Below are positions 1-12,553 of a stretch of 64,000 bases of DNA, one piece after another. A program made the translations under genes and the position numbers. Each line of letters starts with the position of its first letter. Positions within the stretch are counted from its first letter, which is position 1. The notes under the pieces were generated by a model. It made no database searches and was not told the DNA's origin. It saw only the letters and a program-made list of their open reading frames with translations. Source of the DNA: Pseudopyrenochaeta lycopersici (lineage: Eukaryota; Ascomycota; Dothideomycetes; Pleosporales; Pseudopyrenochaetaceae); contig NHZP01000006.1 in the NCBI GenBank assembly GCA_003313425.1, positions 992,001 through 1,056,000 on the forward strand, read 5' to 3'.

Positions 1-3000
1 AACGACAGTGGGTCCTGGCACAACTGGTCCAGGATTTCCGTGCATTGGAGCCGTCCATAATATCAAACAATGTTAGCCGGCGCCTTGCTGCCGCTCATGC
101 CTATGGATTACTAGCTTCTCACGATGATTGCAACCAGGAAGCCCTTGGAAGGTCACAGGGTCTTTTTTTCAACAAGTTGAGTACATGGAAGACAGCCGTT
201 GGCGGCGACATCAATCAGATCAGTGGGGTCATCTTGGCACTTGGATATTACTTCAGCAGAGCTTTCTGGAGGAGTGGTGCAGCGGCCAGTGCCATCACAG
301 ACGATCATCCCATCCATCAGCTATTACAGCCGTTGTTCGAGATACTGAAAGAGTCGAGAGATGCAACTCTCAAAGGAGCTGCCTACTCTTGTATCGATCA
401 ACTCGCGCTCTTCCACGTCGTCACGCCCTTGTTAATTGCGAAATATGCCAAAGTGGAGGACGTAGCCCAGCAAATTTATGATGCTGCAAAAGCAGGAACG
501 ACAGCCGCGATTCTTGCACTGGGCCACTTATCCATGATAACGGACGAGGTTGATGTAGAAAATGAAGGAGCAACAGACTACAAGATCATCGGCGATAAGC
601 TGCACGAGCTGCACGAGGTCCGCCAACCGGAAGTGCAGTTCTCTGTTGGTGAGGCGCTGAGTTGTTTCGCTACGGGTTGGGACTCGAAGGCACTTACAGC
701 CGAGCTGGATATCTTACATCCAGACCAAGTACAAGACCCATGGGATGCGCCATTGCAGACGCCTTCGGGGCCTACGCGAGAGAAGACACTTGGCGTCATT
801 CTCGAGAAGACTTTAAAAGGCTGTTTGCAGACTAAACCTTCGCTCAAAAAAGCATCTGTTATATGGCTGTTATGTCTTCTCCAGTATTGCGGCCACAAGC
901 CTGAGATGCAAGGTTACTTAGGTCAATGCCAGCTGGCATTCAAAAATTGTCTCTCTGACCGTGACGAGGTTGTCCAAGAGGCAGCGTCACGAGGGCTGGG
1001 CTTAGTTTACGAGAAGGGAGATCGCCAACTCAAAGATGATCTCGTTCGCGACCTCGTGGGTTCCTTCTCGGACAACAAGTCTAAGATGGCAGGCACTGTT
1101 TCGGATGACACACAGCTATTCGAGCATGGTGCGCTCCCTACTGGTGACGGCTCGATCACAACGTACAAGGATATCTTGAACCTTGCAGCCGAAGTTGGGG
1201 ATTCAAGCTTGGTATATCGCTTTATGTCCATGGCTTCGAACAACTCCATTTGGTCGAGTCGAGCGGCATTCGGACGATTTGGGTTGAGCAATATCTTCTC
1301 AGACTCGAGTGTGGATGGATATTTGGCTCAAAACCCGAAATTGTATCCCAAGCTGTACCGGTATAGGTATGTTTCCAACTAGACTGAGACAAGTAGATTG
1401 AACGATATACTAACATAGACTCAGGTTTGATCCGAACCCTAACGTGCAACGCTCGATGAACGATATTTGGAACGCATTAGTTAAAGACTCCTCTGCGACT
1501 ATTGACAAGCATTTCGATGCCATCATGGACGATCTTCTCATCAGCATCTTGACGAAAGAGTGGCGCGTCCGCCAGGCCTCTTGTGCGGCACTAGCAGACA
1601 TTTTGCAAGGTCGCAGCATCGAAAAGGTAAGTAAAGTTGCATGATCAGCCCTCTCAACACACCCACTGACGAACATCCTAGTACGAGAAGTATCTTAGTG
1701 CGATCTGGGACAAAACATTCAAAGTCCTTGACGACATCAAGGAGACCGTCCGCGTTGCCGCAGCCTCTCTCGCCCGAGTACTAACTGCGATCCTGACTCG
1801 CTCCCTCGAAGCTGGCGATGCATCAATCAAGTCAGCTAATGCACAGCTAACCCGCGTTTTACCTTTCCTCTTCTCCACGTCAGGTCTCGAGTCCTCGGCT
1901 GAAGAAGTTCGTCTTTTCTCGGTACATACACTCCTAAAAATCGTCAAAAAGAGCAACGCAAAGACGCTTAACCCCCACGTCCCCGAGCTGGTAGAGCGGT
2001 TGCTAGGCTTACTGAGTTCTCTAGAACCGGAAGCTGTGAACTACTTACATCTGAACGCGAGCAAATATAACCTCACTGAGCAAAAAATCGACGATATGCG
2101 CCTACAAAGCGTGCGATCATCTCCACTCACCGAATCCCTAGAGCGCTGTCTTGATCTCGCAGATGCAGACACCATGAATGCCCTTGTTCCGCACATCGAA
2201 GCAGCTATGAAGAATGCAGTCGGCCTACCCTCAAAAGTAGGATGCTCGCGCATTCTTGTCACCCTCGCTACCAGACATAGATTCTTGTTCAATCCCTACG
2301 CTGATGGCTTTTTAAAGCTGATACAAAAGCAAATTCACGATCGCAATGAGACAGTGGCGAGCTCGTATGCTGCAGCCGTAGGCTATCTTGCACGCCTAGC
2401 TTCAGACAAGCAAATTATAGCGACAATGGCTTTTGTGAACAAGCTCTATTTCGAGTCTGAAGAAAACAGTGACAAGAATCGTCTTCTCGCAGCGGATATA
2501 ATACGCGCTATCTCGCTTCATGCCACCGACCGCTTTACCGCTTTCGCTGCCGACCTTCTTCCGTTTATCTTTCTCGCAAAACACGACTCGGATGAACAGG
2601 TCCAGAAACTGTTCAAAGAAACGTGGGATGATCATGTCGCGGGCCCACGTACTGTATCCCTGTATCTTAAGGAGATTCTTGCCCTAGTCGAGACACATCT
2701 AGAAAGCAGACAATGGGCTATCAAACATACTGCTGCAAAGACCGTTGCCGACGGCGTCTTGCAAATCACAAATGCGGTTGGTAGCGAGAATATCGAACCC
2801 GTGACAGCGCGTATTATCTGGCCGGTGCTGGACAAGGCGCTAAGCGGGAAGAGTTGGGAGGGCAAAGAGGTAGTATTGGAGGCTTTTGTGCGGTTTGTGG
2901 AGCGCTCGGAGGCGTTTTGGAAGGTAGACGAGGCTGTAGCGAAGCAGTTAGAGAAGGTAGCCACGAGAGAATCGAAGAGACAAGAAGGAAAGAACGAAAA

Positions 3001-3049
3001 AGTGGTCAAAGGAGTTTTAGAAAAATTGAGGAGCCACTTGGGCATATAA
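1..3049 (+). CDS. ECM29: Proteasome adaptor/scaffold ECM29 (3' part, 5' end outside window)
   Basis: HEAT-repeat protein of the Ecm29 family, which binds both the 20S core and 19S cap of the 26S proteasome and acts in assembly quality control and stress-induced disassembly. The reading frame is open to the left edge (codon phase starts at base 3), so the N-terminal half is missing. Exons are 1-1366, 1425-1626 and 1682-3049; introns 1367-1424 (gtatgt...cag) and 1627-1681 (gtaagt...ctag) keep phase. The visible part is almost wholly alpha-helical and repetitive, as expected for HEAT/ARM solenoids. The join at the first intron restores a YRYRFDPN-type segment followed by VQRSMNDIW, which I recognise as Ecm29-like, and the protein ends HLGI. 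The neighbouring SNF2 gene converges on it with about 550 bp between stop codons. Family assignment is by recalled similarity, not by a search. Confidence 0.85.
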
Positions 3050-3603
3050 AGACTACAAGCAGCGCAAAATATAGACTATCTAGACGTTCAAAAACTTGCA
3101 TACAAGTTTTCCTTTGATCCCACGATATTCTGATAGTCTTCAGTTTCAGTATCTAACGTTGCTTTACTCCTTGGTCCATTTCTACCCACGTCCCGAGTGC
3201 CTCAATCTTAGTTTGCAAAGAACCGATCTAATTAGCTCTGATCGTCCGGTCAATATGTAGACATGATTGCCTCCCAACAGAGTCTTCAATGAGGAAGGAA
3301 TATATTATTCACAGCAGGGGAACGAGCAAACCAGGATATCAAATTCCCCAGGACAATGTAGGGGATTTGGAAGAAATAATCAATTTGCCATAAAAAGTAA
3401 ATAACCGAAACACCTTTCCCCGTTTCGTTGCGTATACTTGAGCCAGTCAAGAGCAACCTTTGGAACGCCAAATGTGACCAGCACACCAATCTCGCACCCT
3501 AGATTGTACGGAAATCGTCCCTTATGATAGCGCCCTGTTTCCGCATTCAATCGCCCAACTTACATGTCCCACCTTACTCCTGACTAGTGCACCGAGAAGC
3601 CCG
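3050..3603. other. Convergent intergenic region
   Basis: This stretch separates the 3' ends of ECM29 (+) and the SNF2-RING helicase (-). It should hold both 3' UTRs and terminators. I see no reading frame with family resemblance and no RNA gene. Confidence 0.6.
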
Positions 3604-6600
3604 TCATTTTTTCTGCCTACGTCTGCGGCCTTGAGCACGAGGTTGGGCCTCCGGTTGAGGTTCAGGCTGTGTTTGATCATTCGTCTGCGGAGGGTTTGTA
3701 TTTCCCTGGCTCTGGCTGTCAAGCAATCTCATCAAATCGGCCAAGCCCGCACCAGCACCTCTCTTCCGCTTCTTCCCACCATCCTTCTCTGCAAAAGCCA
3801 AGCCCATTAACTTCCTCTTGTCTTCTTGGATACCCAATACCCGCTCCTCTACACTGCCCTCCACTACGAGTCTGAAGACTTTAGTCTCACGCTTCTGTCC
3901 GAGCCTGTGTACACGGTCTACGGCTTGGTCTTCGATGGCAGGGGCCCACCAACTGTCTGCCATGATGACTTGGTTCGCGGCCACCAGGTTGAGACCGACG
4001 CTGCAGACGGAGAGCGAGGCGAGCATAATAGTAGTTTCGGGGTCATGATCAAGGGCTTCGAGAGCCGTATCACGCTGCGTGGCTGACATTGACCCATCGA
4101 TTCTTGTATACTTCAAGCCATGGAGCGTAAGGTGTGGCTGCAGGAGGTCAAGAAAACTTGTCCACTGGCTAAATACAATAGTTTTATTGGTTGGATCGTG
4201 CCTGGACGCTTTCAAGATATCAAGGAGAGCTTCGACTTTGGTGGATGTGTTTTTCTCGAGAGACTTTTTGTCGGCGAGTTGCTCTTGCGTAAGCGCCTCC
4301 GGGTTGGCACATGTCTCTTTCGCAGGCTTAACGGTGGTGGAATTGAAAGATTCAAGCTCGGCGCGGCACATGGGGCATTTGTGCTGGGTCTCGATGACAC
4401 GCTCGCAACAGGTCGAACAGAAATGGTGCGCACACTTGGTAATGACGGGTTCCTTTAATGTATCCAGACAGATAGGGCAGTCCTCTTGCGACTCGATGAC
4501 CAACTGTAGCATCTTTTGGAGAGCCGATTTATGCTCATCAGTCAAGTCAACAACACCCTCAACTTCCAGCTGTTTCATGATGGAGTCGAGACGCTCTTCG
4601 CCGACAAGCTGCCAGTGGTTACAAAGCTGTCTCATCCGAAGCAATACTTCAAGCAGATGACGATACGTAGCCGCAGCATTTTGGCCGCCGATCTTGCTCT
4701 TGTATAAATCCAATGTACCCTTTGCCTGTGCCTCCAGCACATCATACTTCTCCTGCTCATGCGGATGTAGGGTGATCTTATGCACGTACTCGCTCAGCTC
4801 AGGCAATCTCAAATCGATAAAGCCCATTTCTTTCTTTCTTCGCAAACAGATGCCAGACATGAGTAGCTGAAGCACGCGGTTTCCCTGTACATCACCTTGG
4901 AGGACGGGACGCATGATAGCGCCATGGAAGATTTCGAAGCTATCCAGGCCACCGGAAAGGCGTAGGAAGCGGACTTGGCTATAGAGGTCTTTCAGATTGT
5001 TGATGATCGGTGTGCCTGTAAGAGACCATCGAGACTGCGCAATAAGGTTTGTGATTGCAATGGTTTTTTTGGCTTTGGGGTTGCGAATATTATGACCCTC
5101 ATCCAGGATAACACGTCGCCATTTGACGGAGAAAGGCCCAGACGTCCGTGGAAGATTTGTCGACTTCTGCGAATACCACTCGGCAGAGATGGACTCGTAT
5201 GTGCTGATAACAACGTCGTAATTCTCAATCTGCTTAGGAGTAATGACTTCCTTGCGAGTACCGTGCCAGAACATGATGCGCAGGGCGTGTTCTTCCTTGA
5301 CATGCTTCTTCATCTGGGTACTCCAATTACTCATGACGGATACAGGGGCGAGGATGAGTGTTGCAGCACACGCATCTTTTGCCTGTCGACCAAGGGCTCT
5401 GTCGGCGATGATCAAAGATATAGTTTGAATTGTCTTGCCCAAACCCATATCATCTGCAAGTATGCCTCCTGACGCAAGGGTTGGATTCGTGACCGAGAAA
5501 TTCGTTGCCAGATTTGTGAAGGCATTCGGCATCCGTGGATGGCGTTGCCAAAGCTGGACCACATCCTTCGTACCTTGGCCGGGGAGCTGAGGGGATTCTT
5601 TGTCGAGCATCCACTGGAGTCCTTGGAGCTGGAAGGGATGCAATTCGGTCTCAAGGGCACCTGGCTGGTCCGCTCGAGGCATTGCCGCCTGTAGAGAGTT
5701 AGAAGAAGCCTGCAACATTTGCACGACACCTTACCAAATCCTTCTCCTTGACGCCGAATTCCTCAATCATCTGCTCGACATTCCGAGGATTGAAGCGCTC
5801 GCTACCACCAATGATGTCCTCAAGACTAGGCCCAGGACCAAAGCCCTGCGATGAGCCCGCCATGAAGTCGGCCATGCTGTTCTCGACGCCATGGTCTCCA
5901 ACACCAACAACGGTACCGCCTCCCTTCTTCGCTTGTTTGGCAGCCTCCTTTGCAAGCCTTTGCCTCTCCTTGTCAGCTGCGGCTTCTTTGCGTTTGCGAT
6001 CGGCTGCATGTCCAATCGGGAGTCTGTCTGCTTTCATTTGGGTCAGGAGGTTCTCGCGCTCGACTGGTTCATTTGTGCCATAGAGTTTGAGCTCGACGGG
6101 GCAGTCGAAGGCGCCCTTCGGACCCGTAATCTTCGCCTCAACGAGCAGGCTGCGATTGTCCATGTACTTGGCCAGTTTGGCAGCGAGAGTCCTTGGAAGA
6201 TGCCCGATTTGACGGCCCTGGACGTTGAGCACTCGAATCGCATTGCGGTCGTACTGGTTTTGGGGCTCTCGTCGAGCAATGACCATCTCCCCTACGGTTG
6301 CCAGTCCGTCGTAGTATCTCACGCCCACGATTTTGCCATGCATAACGCCATACAGCCCATAGCTATACTCCTGCTCACTCATCCCCTGCGTCGAATCCGG
6401 CGCATCCTGCGACCCCTCGTCTGCGTCATCGTCATCAATGAAAATCGCATCATTCTGTGAGGAGCCAGGCGCCGTGCGCTGGTTGTATGCCGCGCGCGGC
6501 TGTTTTGGCGCGCGAGAGTATGGGCTGGAGGTGCTTGCATGGCTTTGGGCGTAGCTCTGCGATGATGACTGCGCGTACGGTTGCGATGAGGAGAAGGGCG

Positions 6601-6652
6601 AATCGTCGTTGGTCAGGTCAATGGCCTCCAGAGGCCGCTTTGGAGGCGCCAT
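3604..6652 (-). CDS. HIRAN-SNF2-RING helicase/E3 ligase (Rad5/HLTF-like)
   Basis: Predicted 1000-aa SWI2/SNF2 DNA translocase with an embedded RING E3 domain, the Rad5/HLTF architecture used in post-replication repair (PCNA polyubiquitination, fork remodelling). Two exons: 5735-6652 and 3604-5688, with a 46-nt intron (gtaag...ctacag) in phase 0. Domains in order: a low-complexity Ser/Gln N-terminus, a HIRAN domain at about residues 97-192 (binds DNA 3' ends in HLTF), SNF2_N with Walker A DDMGLGKT at about 385-392 and a DEGH box at about 502-505, a C3HC4 RING at about 710-747 (CPICL...CAHHFC...CPMC), and helicase_C at about 790-930 with the VDRVHRLGQ motif. The tail is basic and Gln/Pro rich. 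The start at MAPPKRPLEAIDLT was preferred over an in-frame ATG 18 codons upstream (6706) because the conserved-looking charged motif begins there. It could be Rad5 itself or the smaller paralog found in many Pezizomycotina. Confidence 0.88.
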
Positions 6653-7036
6653 TGTGGTGATAGCATAGGACAAAATGACAGGAAAGTGTGAGCGATGCGC
6701 CTGCACGAGAGTCCAGTCACAAACCTGTGGGGACGATTTGCTAACGATGCTCCACGGGTGGGGTGATCCACAAAGTTCCCGCAGGCTAGGAACACGCTAA
6801 GACGCGAAGTCCAGTGATGTCAGGGCCAGCCGTGTTTACTCTTCTTCCCGAGCCCCTTCGCCATCAGGTGCCGACTCAGATGTGGAGCAATAAAGAGTTC
6901 AAGCAATTGCATTGTAAGGTATCTACAACGGAGTGTTTTGAATCCATATCTATACAAACTTGTCTAGTCTAGGCCAGCCCATTGCAACAAGCTCCCAATG
7001 TCGCCAACCCACAGCAATCGCAACGAAACCTGTGAA
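6653..7036. other. Intergenic: SNF2-RING promoter and GDB1 3' flank
   Basis: Both neighbours are on the minus strand, so this stretch contains the upstream region of the SNF2-RING gene and the 3' UTR of the debranching enzyme gene. No other feature is seen. Confidence 0.5.
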
Positions 7037-10000
7037 CTAGGACGACTCCTCCAGCTCATACTCTCGCGCATCTTGGAACAAGTCGATGATGCAACTAGCA
7101 GACCAAGCTTGTGTTGGGCAAGAGTCCCCACAGAGACCGCCATCCTTTTGCGTCAGCTCCGTCAGACCAGCCCACGGACTTTCCTGGATGGCCTTCATGC
7201 ACCCAGCCAAGCGGCGTGTCACCTGCTGGTAGCTTTCGACCCGCTCCTCAGGAGATTTGCGCCGTTGTAGGTCGAATTTGAGGAGGGCGCGCAGGAAGAA
7301 ACCGGTCGGCCAAAGCCATTCCGGACCTTGGTGGTAGTTCCTGCCCTTCGATGTATGGAAGTCGGTCGAGTCTTCGCTGTTGATGTAGTATCCGCGGTAG
7401 TTCAAGTCAGAAGGATCAAGTGTCTTCATGCCCTGCGGTCCTAGCAACACCCTGTCGGCCACTTGAAGGGCATACCGAGCGTGTTCCGGGTCGAATAAAT
7501 CTGGCGCGACTGTCATCGCCACAGGGAAGTTTGGCCGCAACTGGTAATCTTCGTACTCTTTTCCAGATTTGTACAGATCCTTGTAGATGCCACGGCGGTT
7601 AATGATGTTTGCATTGACGTCGTAGTTGCTGTCTTCTTCAGGTGTGCGCGGGACGTAGAAGGTCCGCTCGAAGTTGGCCTTGATTTTGTCCGCCCATGCC
7701 TTGTACGTGATGGACTGCTCACCATCGGGCAGCGTGACGCCCTCATACTTGTACTTGCCCTGTTCGTACAGGTCCGCACACCAGCGTACAGTGCTGTACA
7801 ACATGCCGATTATCTCAACTGGAGCACCATCCCGAGGCGTACCAGGAACACCCTTACTGCCGGCCTTCTCACTCTCGCCCATCTTATCCATCCATGTACC
7901 ACAATTCCACTGGTTACCCCCAAAGATCAGTCCAGTGTCAAAGTCAGTCCAGATCTTGATGTCAAAGCCCTCTGGCTTCATTTGCCTATCAATGTTCGGC
8001 CCAGCGTCGTGCTCTCGGAACTCTATTCCAGAGGCGTGTCGCTGCAACGCCTCCTGAATGACATCTTCAATTGTTGATGATTGAGAATAGGCCCGCTTGT
8101 CATTGTGAGGGAACCATGTGTCATCGTACGGGAGGAAGCGTCTCCTGACCTTCTCCTGGAGTAGATCAAGTCCATTTGGAACTATCTTGGTGTAGTCTTG
8201 GATGTTCTGAAGGCACCACCAGATCGAATCTCGAGAGTTGTAGCGTGGGTTGACGCCACCCCCAAGGAGATTAGGAATCATCCCATGCTTAAGAACGCTG
8301 GCGAAACAGAGGATGTGCTCCTTTGCATCTTCATACCTTCCAGTGCCCATATACAGACCACGAGCAGAAATGGTAATGTCACGTCCCCAGCAACGCGCCC
8401 AGTCATAAGCAAAATGAGGTAGACCAGCAGCCATGCTCGGAACGCTCTTGTCCGGCCACAACGAAGCGCTGTTCATATATCCCGTTACCTGCACGCTGAC
8501 AAGCGCAAGGCTCTTCAAAAATTGGTTGCCGTTTCGAACGTTTTCACCCATAAGCTGAACAGCTCGGTCAACTGCGGCATTGTAGGCAGCTTGAATAACA
8601 AGTGCGAAGTAACGTGGCAACAGGAAGCTTGGGACTTTGCGAATAGCGTCGCACTTCTCTTTGAGCCACATGGCAGGAACCTTGATCCGAGAGTACTTTT
8701 CCTTCTCAGATATACGTTCGAGTCGGCCAACGCAGTAGTCTAGAGCCCACTGTCCCTCGCGGAGATGGTTACAAAGCGGATGCCCCAGATTGTTTTCATT
8801 CACGATATCGCGTAGCACACTCCACCAACCCTGCAGACCGGCATACACAAGGTTTCCGTGATTGGGAACGTTGTATGTTCCATCCTTGTTGTCTGAAGCA
8901 TCCTTCTCTTCCTGTTCGCATCTATACAGGATGAAGTTCAGGTCGGTAAGGTTCACATCACGGAACGCCGCTGGTGCACCACTTGTGACAAACTTTTCGA
9001 GCCCTTCTGCATGCTCCGCACTCGGCACCCAAGTTTCGAAAAGAGCGATACTGCCAGGAGGGAACTTCTCGGGAATAGTTATCGTAGTACCGTCGCCAAC
9101 AGTCTCAACGACAACACCTTGAAGGTTGTTTGTTTTACTGGGCAAGCCGCGCAGCGTTGTCTTGTCACCAGTGATGCGCGCTTTTGTTTCTGGGCTATTG
9201 TCGACTTCCAGATTCCAGCTGCCGATGAGTTTCGCTTGCGTACCTGGCAGCTTAGTCTGGCCAAAACCTCCATTGCCATCGCCATAGCCAGGGAAGGCAG
9301 TGTGAGCGATCAAGAAATAACCTTTCCTAGTATGGGGGTTGACACGATGAACTGTTATATACTCTTGATCATGGTGAATGTATGTCTCATCGTATCCCTC
9401 TTTGCCCATCTTTACGTGAATTTCATTGATGATTTTGCGGATGCCACCAATTCCGCCCTCGCCAGCTTGTGCTTTGACAGGACCCCCAGTGGAATTGATT
9501 GATGAGTAGAGCCTCTTCTCGTGAACAAGCTCGATCAACTCAGGGTACACCTCGTCGTAACCGAAAACGCTACCAGTGGCGCAAGAGCACATGGCAACGA
9601 GTGCGGCGCTGGGAAGCGTGTCGCGAGCGTCTCGCTTTTGAGCTGGTGTCTCATTGTCGTGCGTGCAGTCCATGAAAAGCGCGTGTACCGGACTGCGCTT
9701 GATCTTCTTGATGAACGGAAGAGGCTTGGAATCAGTGGGTCCATTAGTTGGGGTATTTAAAGAGTGCTCAGCGTTGAGGACCTCGTCGGTTTCAAAGCTG
9801 CCAATGGGTACACCGCCGTGACGGTGAACAAGTCTGCTCAACTCTTGGGTACTCCATGCCTGCATGCCTTCTCGGATGAGCGCGCTGATCCCAAGACGCA
9901 TGACAAATTTGAAATCCATTTCCTCGGAGCCAGTAAAGAGCTCTGCACAGATGAAAATGTTAGGATTGACGCATCGTGCTTGGTCCAACATATATTCAGC

Positions 10001-11772
10001 AAGATGAATAGGCGTGGAATGGCAGTTGTCGATTCGGAAGCCCTGGAAATACCTCGCCATCAGACGCGTGTATTTGGCCATGTGCTCCCAAAGGTAAGGG
10101 TTATCTTGCGGGCCATCGCCATAGCGGAGCTTGACACAATCGCCCCAGACAATGACCTCTCGCCGCAGGTATGCTCGTGACTTCGGCCCAGCATTGTCTC
10201 TCATGGCATCCGCGGCCCAAACCCAGCCATTGTTCACCAGCGCTAGAGCTTCCGGGTTGTGCTTCTTGGTAACCTCGTTGAGCGGTAGGCGCGTGAAGTA
10301 GGGCTCAATGAGGGGATTTGCATCGTTGACCTCACCGAGCTTGGGTCCATGGTCGTCCAACCGGACATATTTGATCCGATTGAAGAGCTGTTCCATGATT
10401 TCTGCAGCATCACCATCGTACTCGCGGTAAAAAGGCAAGTTGCACTCCTGTAGAATACGAGTACATGCACCGCTCGCAGCTCGCTCATCGGGCGTACTGC
10501 TAGTACGGGTGTCGTAACGGCCGAAAAGCGCACACAGAAGGCCAGCACCAAGAGCGGGATCGATCTTTCGACGGTAGCGTTCGCCCATCCTGTCGCCGCC
10601 GCGTAGTGCATTTTCGACCAGCCAGTCGGCTTTCTGCTTCAGTGGCCACTCTTTGACAGCGTCAAGCCCGCGAAGCCCTGCTTCACTAAAGCTATCTTCA
10701 GAAAACTTGGCTTGGCCTGCGACCCACGCCTGCACGATGGCATCAGTATCTCTCTCGACATCAATGACGTAGTACTCCCATAATTTGCAAGGAGCCAAGA
10801 CGTGTGTCTTAACGCCTTCCATAACCTTCAGAAGGTCATCAACACTTTTGAATGTAGTCGGCAGACCATACACAGAGAGCTTTTTACCGAAGTTCCAAAG
10901 CGCGGTGTCTAGATCAAGGGCAGGCTGCAACCAAGGCGCCGTTTCAACGTTGTAGCCAGCCTCGGGATGCTCCTCGAGCCATTTGCTATTGTTTGCCGTA
11001 TGGTTCCAAACGACGTCGGTCATGGCCAGCAGGTCGAACTCGGTCTGCATCTTCTTGACCATGCTGGCAACGTCATCCTCGCCATTCGGAAAGACGACAT
11101 CGTCGAAAGCATGCTGGTCATATATACTGTATGGCGAGTTGGAGATGCCGCGAATCATGAGCGGCGTGAAGTGCACCATGTTGTAGCCGCGCTGACTAAT
11201 ACCGCGCAAATGGTTGTCCCAATCGGTGGGATAATTGCCCATGAATTTTGACAAACAGGAGAAAACAATGACCGCCTCGACCGGTAGCTGCTGGTCATGC
11301 AGAGTAAGGCGCGGGCAGACATCGATGTAGTATGTCGGCGTCCGCGTGGGCTTGGGCGATGCCACATCGGTAAAAGACCATTGCGGCAGAGGTGTGTAGG
11401 TTGTGTAGAAGGAATAGGCATTGGCTTCATAGATGGGAACATCAATCTCAGTAATGCCATTGAAATCAGGCTGGAGCCTGTGGCAAGCGTCAGTGAGCTG
11501 GCAGAGAGTGAAAAAGGTCAGACAACTCACTTGTACTCGCGGTACTGGGTCCGCTGGAATTTTTCGCCCTTTGAAGGGATATTCACCCAGAGGCTACCTT
11601 GGCGGCAAATCGAACTCGTACCCTGTATTTGGAAGCGGACGAGATATGCGGGACTGGTTGGCGGCGGCAGGTTGATGTAGGTTCCTGGAACGTCTGGAGC
11701 GCCGGCGTCGGTCAATGGCAAGAGGTACACAGCCTGCGCTGCGACTTGTTGCAGCGGTACAGACATGGTCAT
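7037..11772 (-). CDS. GDB1: Glycogen debranching enzyme
   Basis: Bifunctional cytosolic enzyme (1560 aa predicted; yeast Gdb1 is about 1536) that moves maltosyl/maltotriosyl branches (4-alpha-glucanotransferase) and then hydrolyses the remaining alpha-1,6 glucose (amylo-1,6-glucosidase). Exons 11531-11772 and 7037-11477; the 53-nt intron 11478-11530 (gtgagt...cacag) splits a Lys codon. The N-terminal half has GH13-like motifs: TDVVWNHTA, GFRIDNCHSTP (nucleophile Asp), ICAELFTGSE (acid/base Glu) and DCTHDNETP. The C-terminal half has the amyloglucosidase motifs CWGRDITISARGL and GNQWNCGTWMDKMGES. Start: ATG at 11772 (MTMSVPLQ), with a second ATG two codons later as alternative. No signal peptide. 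Nothing suggests truncation or decay. Confidence 0.96.
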
Positions 11773-12553
11773 GTGTGCAATCGATCAGCGAAGACTGAGA
11801 GGGTGTAGGAGGGGGCCTGTAAACAATGGGAATCAGTGTAGGAGAATGTGCTTGTCGTAAGAATAAAGTAGTCAAGGCTCAGGTAGAGGGTGTTGAGTAG
11901 ACAATGCAGCACATCTGGCGCCCGATCGAGGTTATAAACAGCTCAACGGCCGTCTGCGCAGGAGCTGGAGGTCAATTGCCCTCTGCAGCGGGGAGAGTAG
12001 CAAGAGCAGGAGAACGTGTGAGATCGGCGTGGGCCGTTGCAAAGCAGACGAGCCGCAAGTGCGACTCGTGGGGGGACGTCATTGCCCCAAGCTTTGTTCT
12101 CCGGGAGCTACGTTCATGCAGCCATCCAATAGTGCAGGTGCTGGGCATGCATCTTGTCCACATCGAGCTGGCACCACACCATCTGTTGAAATTGTTGACA
12201 ATCTAGATCCAGCGGTGAAACGATTTAATTCTGCCCTCGACGCTGCATCTGCATATCGTACAAGTGCCCCCGCCCTCTATCCTACCCCGTCAAATGCTAT
12301 CCTCCCAAGTCGTGCAACATCAACGCCTGAATGCACCATAATGCGCAAATGAGCAACCACTAATGCACAGTCAAACTCCGCCGCTGGTACTAAAATGCTT
12401 AACGACAAAACGGCTGCCACTAGTCCAAGACAGTTGGTGAACGGGTATCGTCATCTCGGGGCAGCCAACATGATGAACTGAAAATGCGAAACTCAAAGAT
12501 TAAATCCAACCCACCACCATCATAATCTCCTGTCCGTGCCCCTTTTTGGTTCA
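11773..12553. other. Intergenic: GDB1 promoter and RhoGAP 3' flank
   Basis: Upstream region of GDB1 (minus) abutting the 3' end of the RhoGAP gene (minus). Only short unconvincing frames are present; no RNA gene or repeat recognised. Confidence 0.5.
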
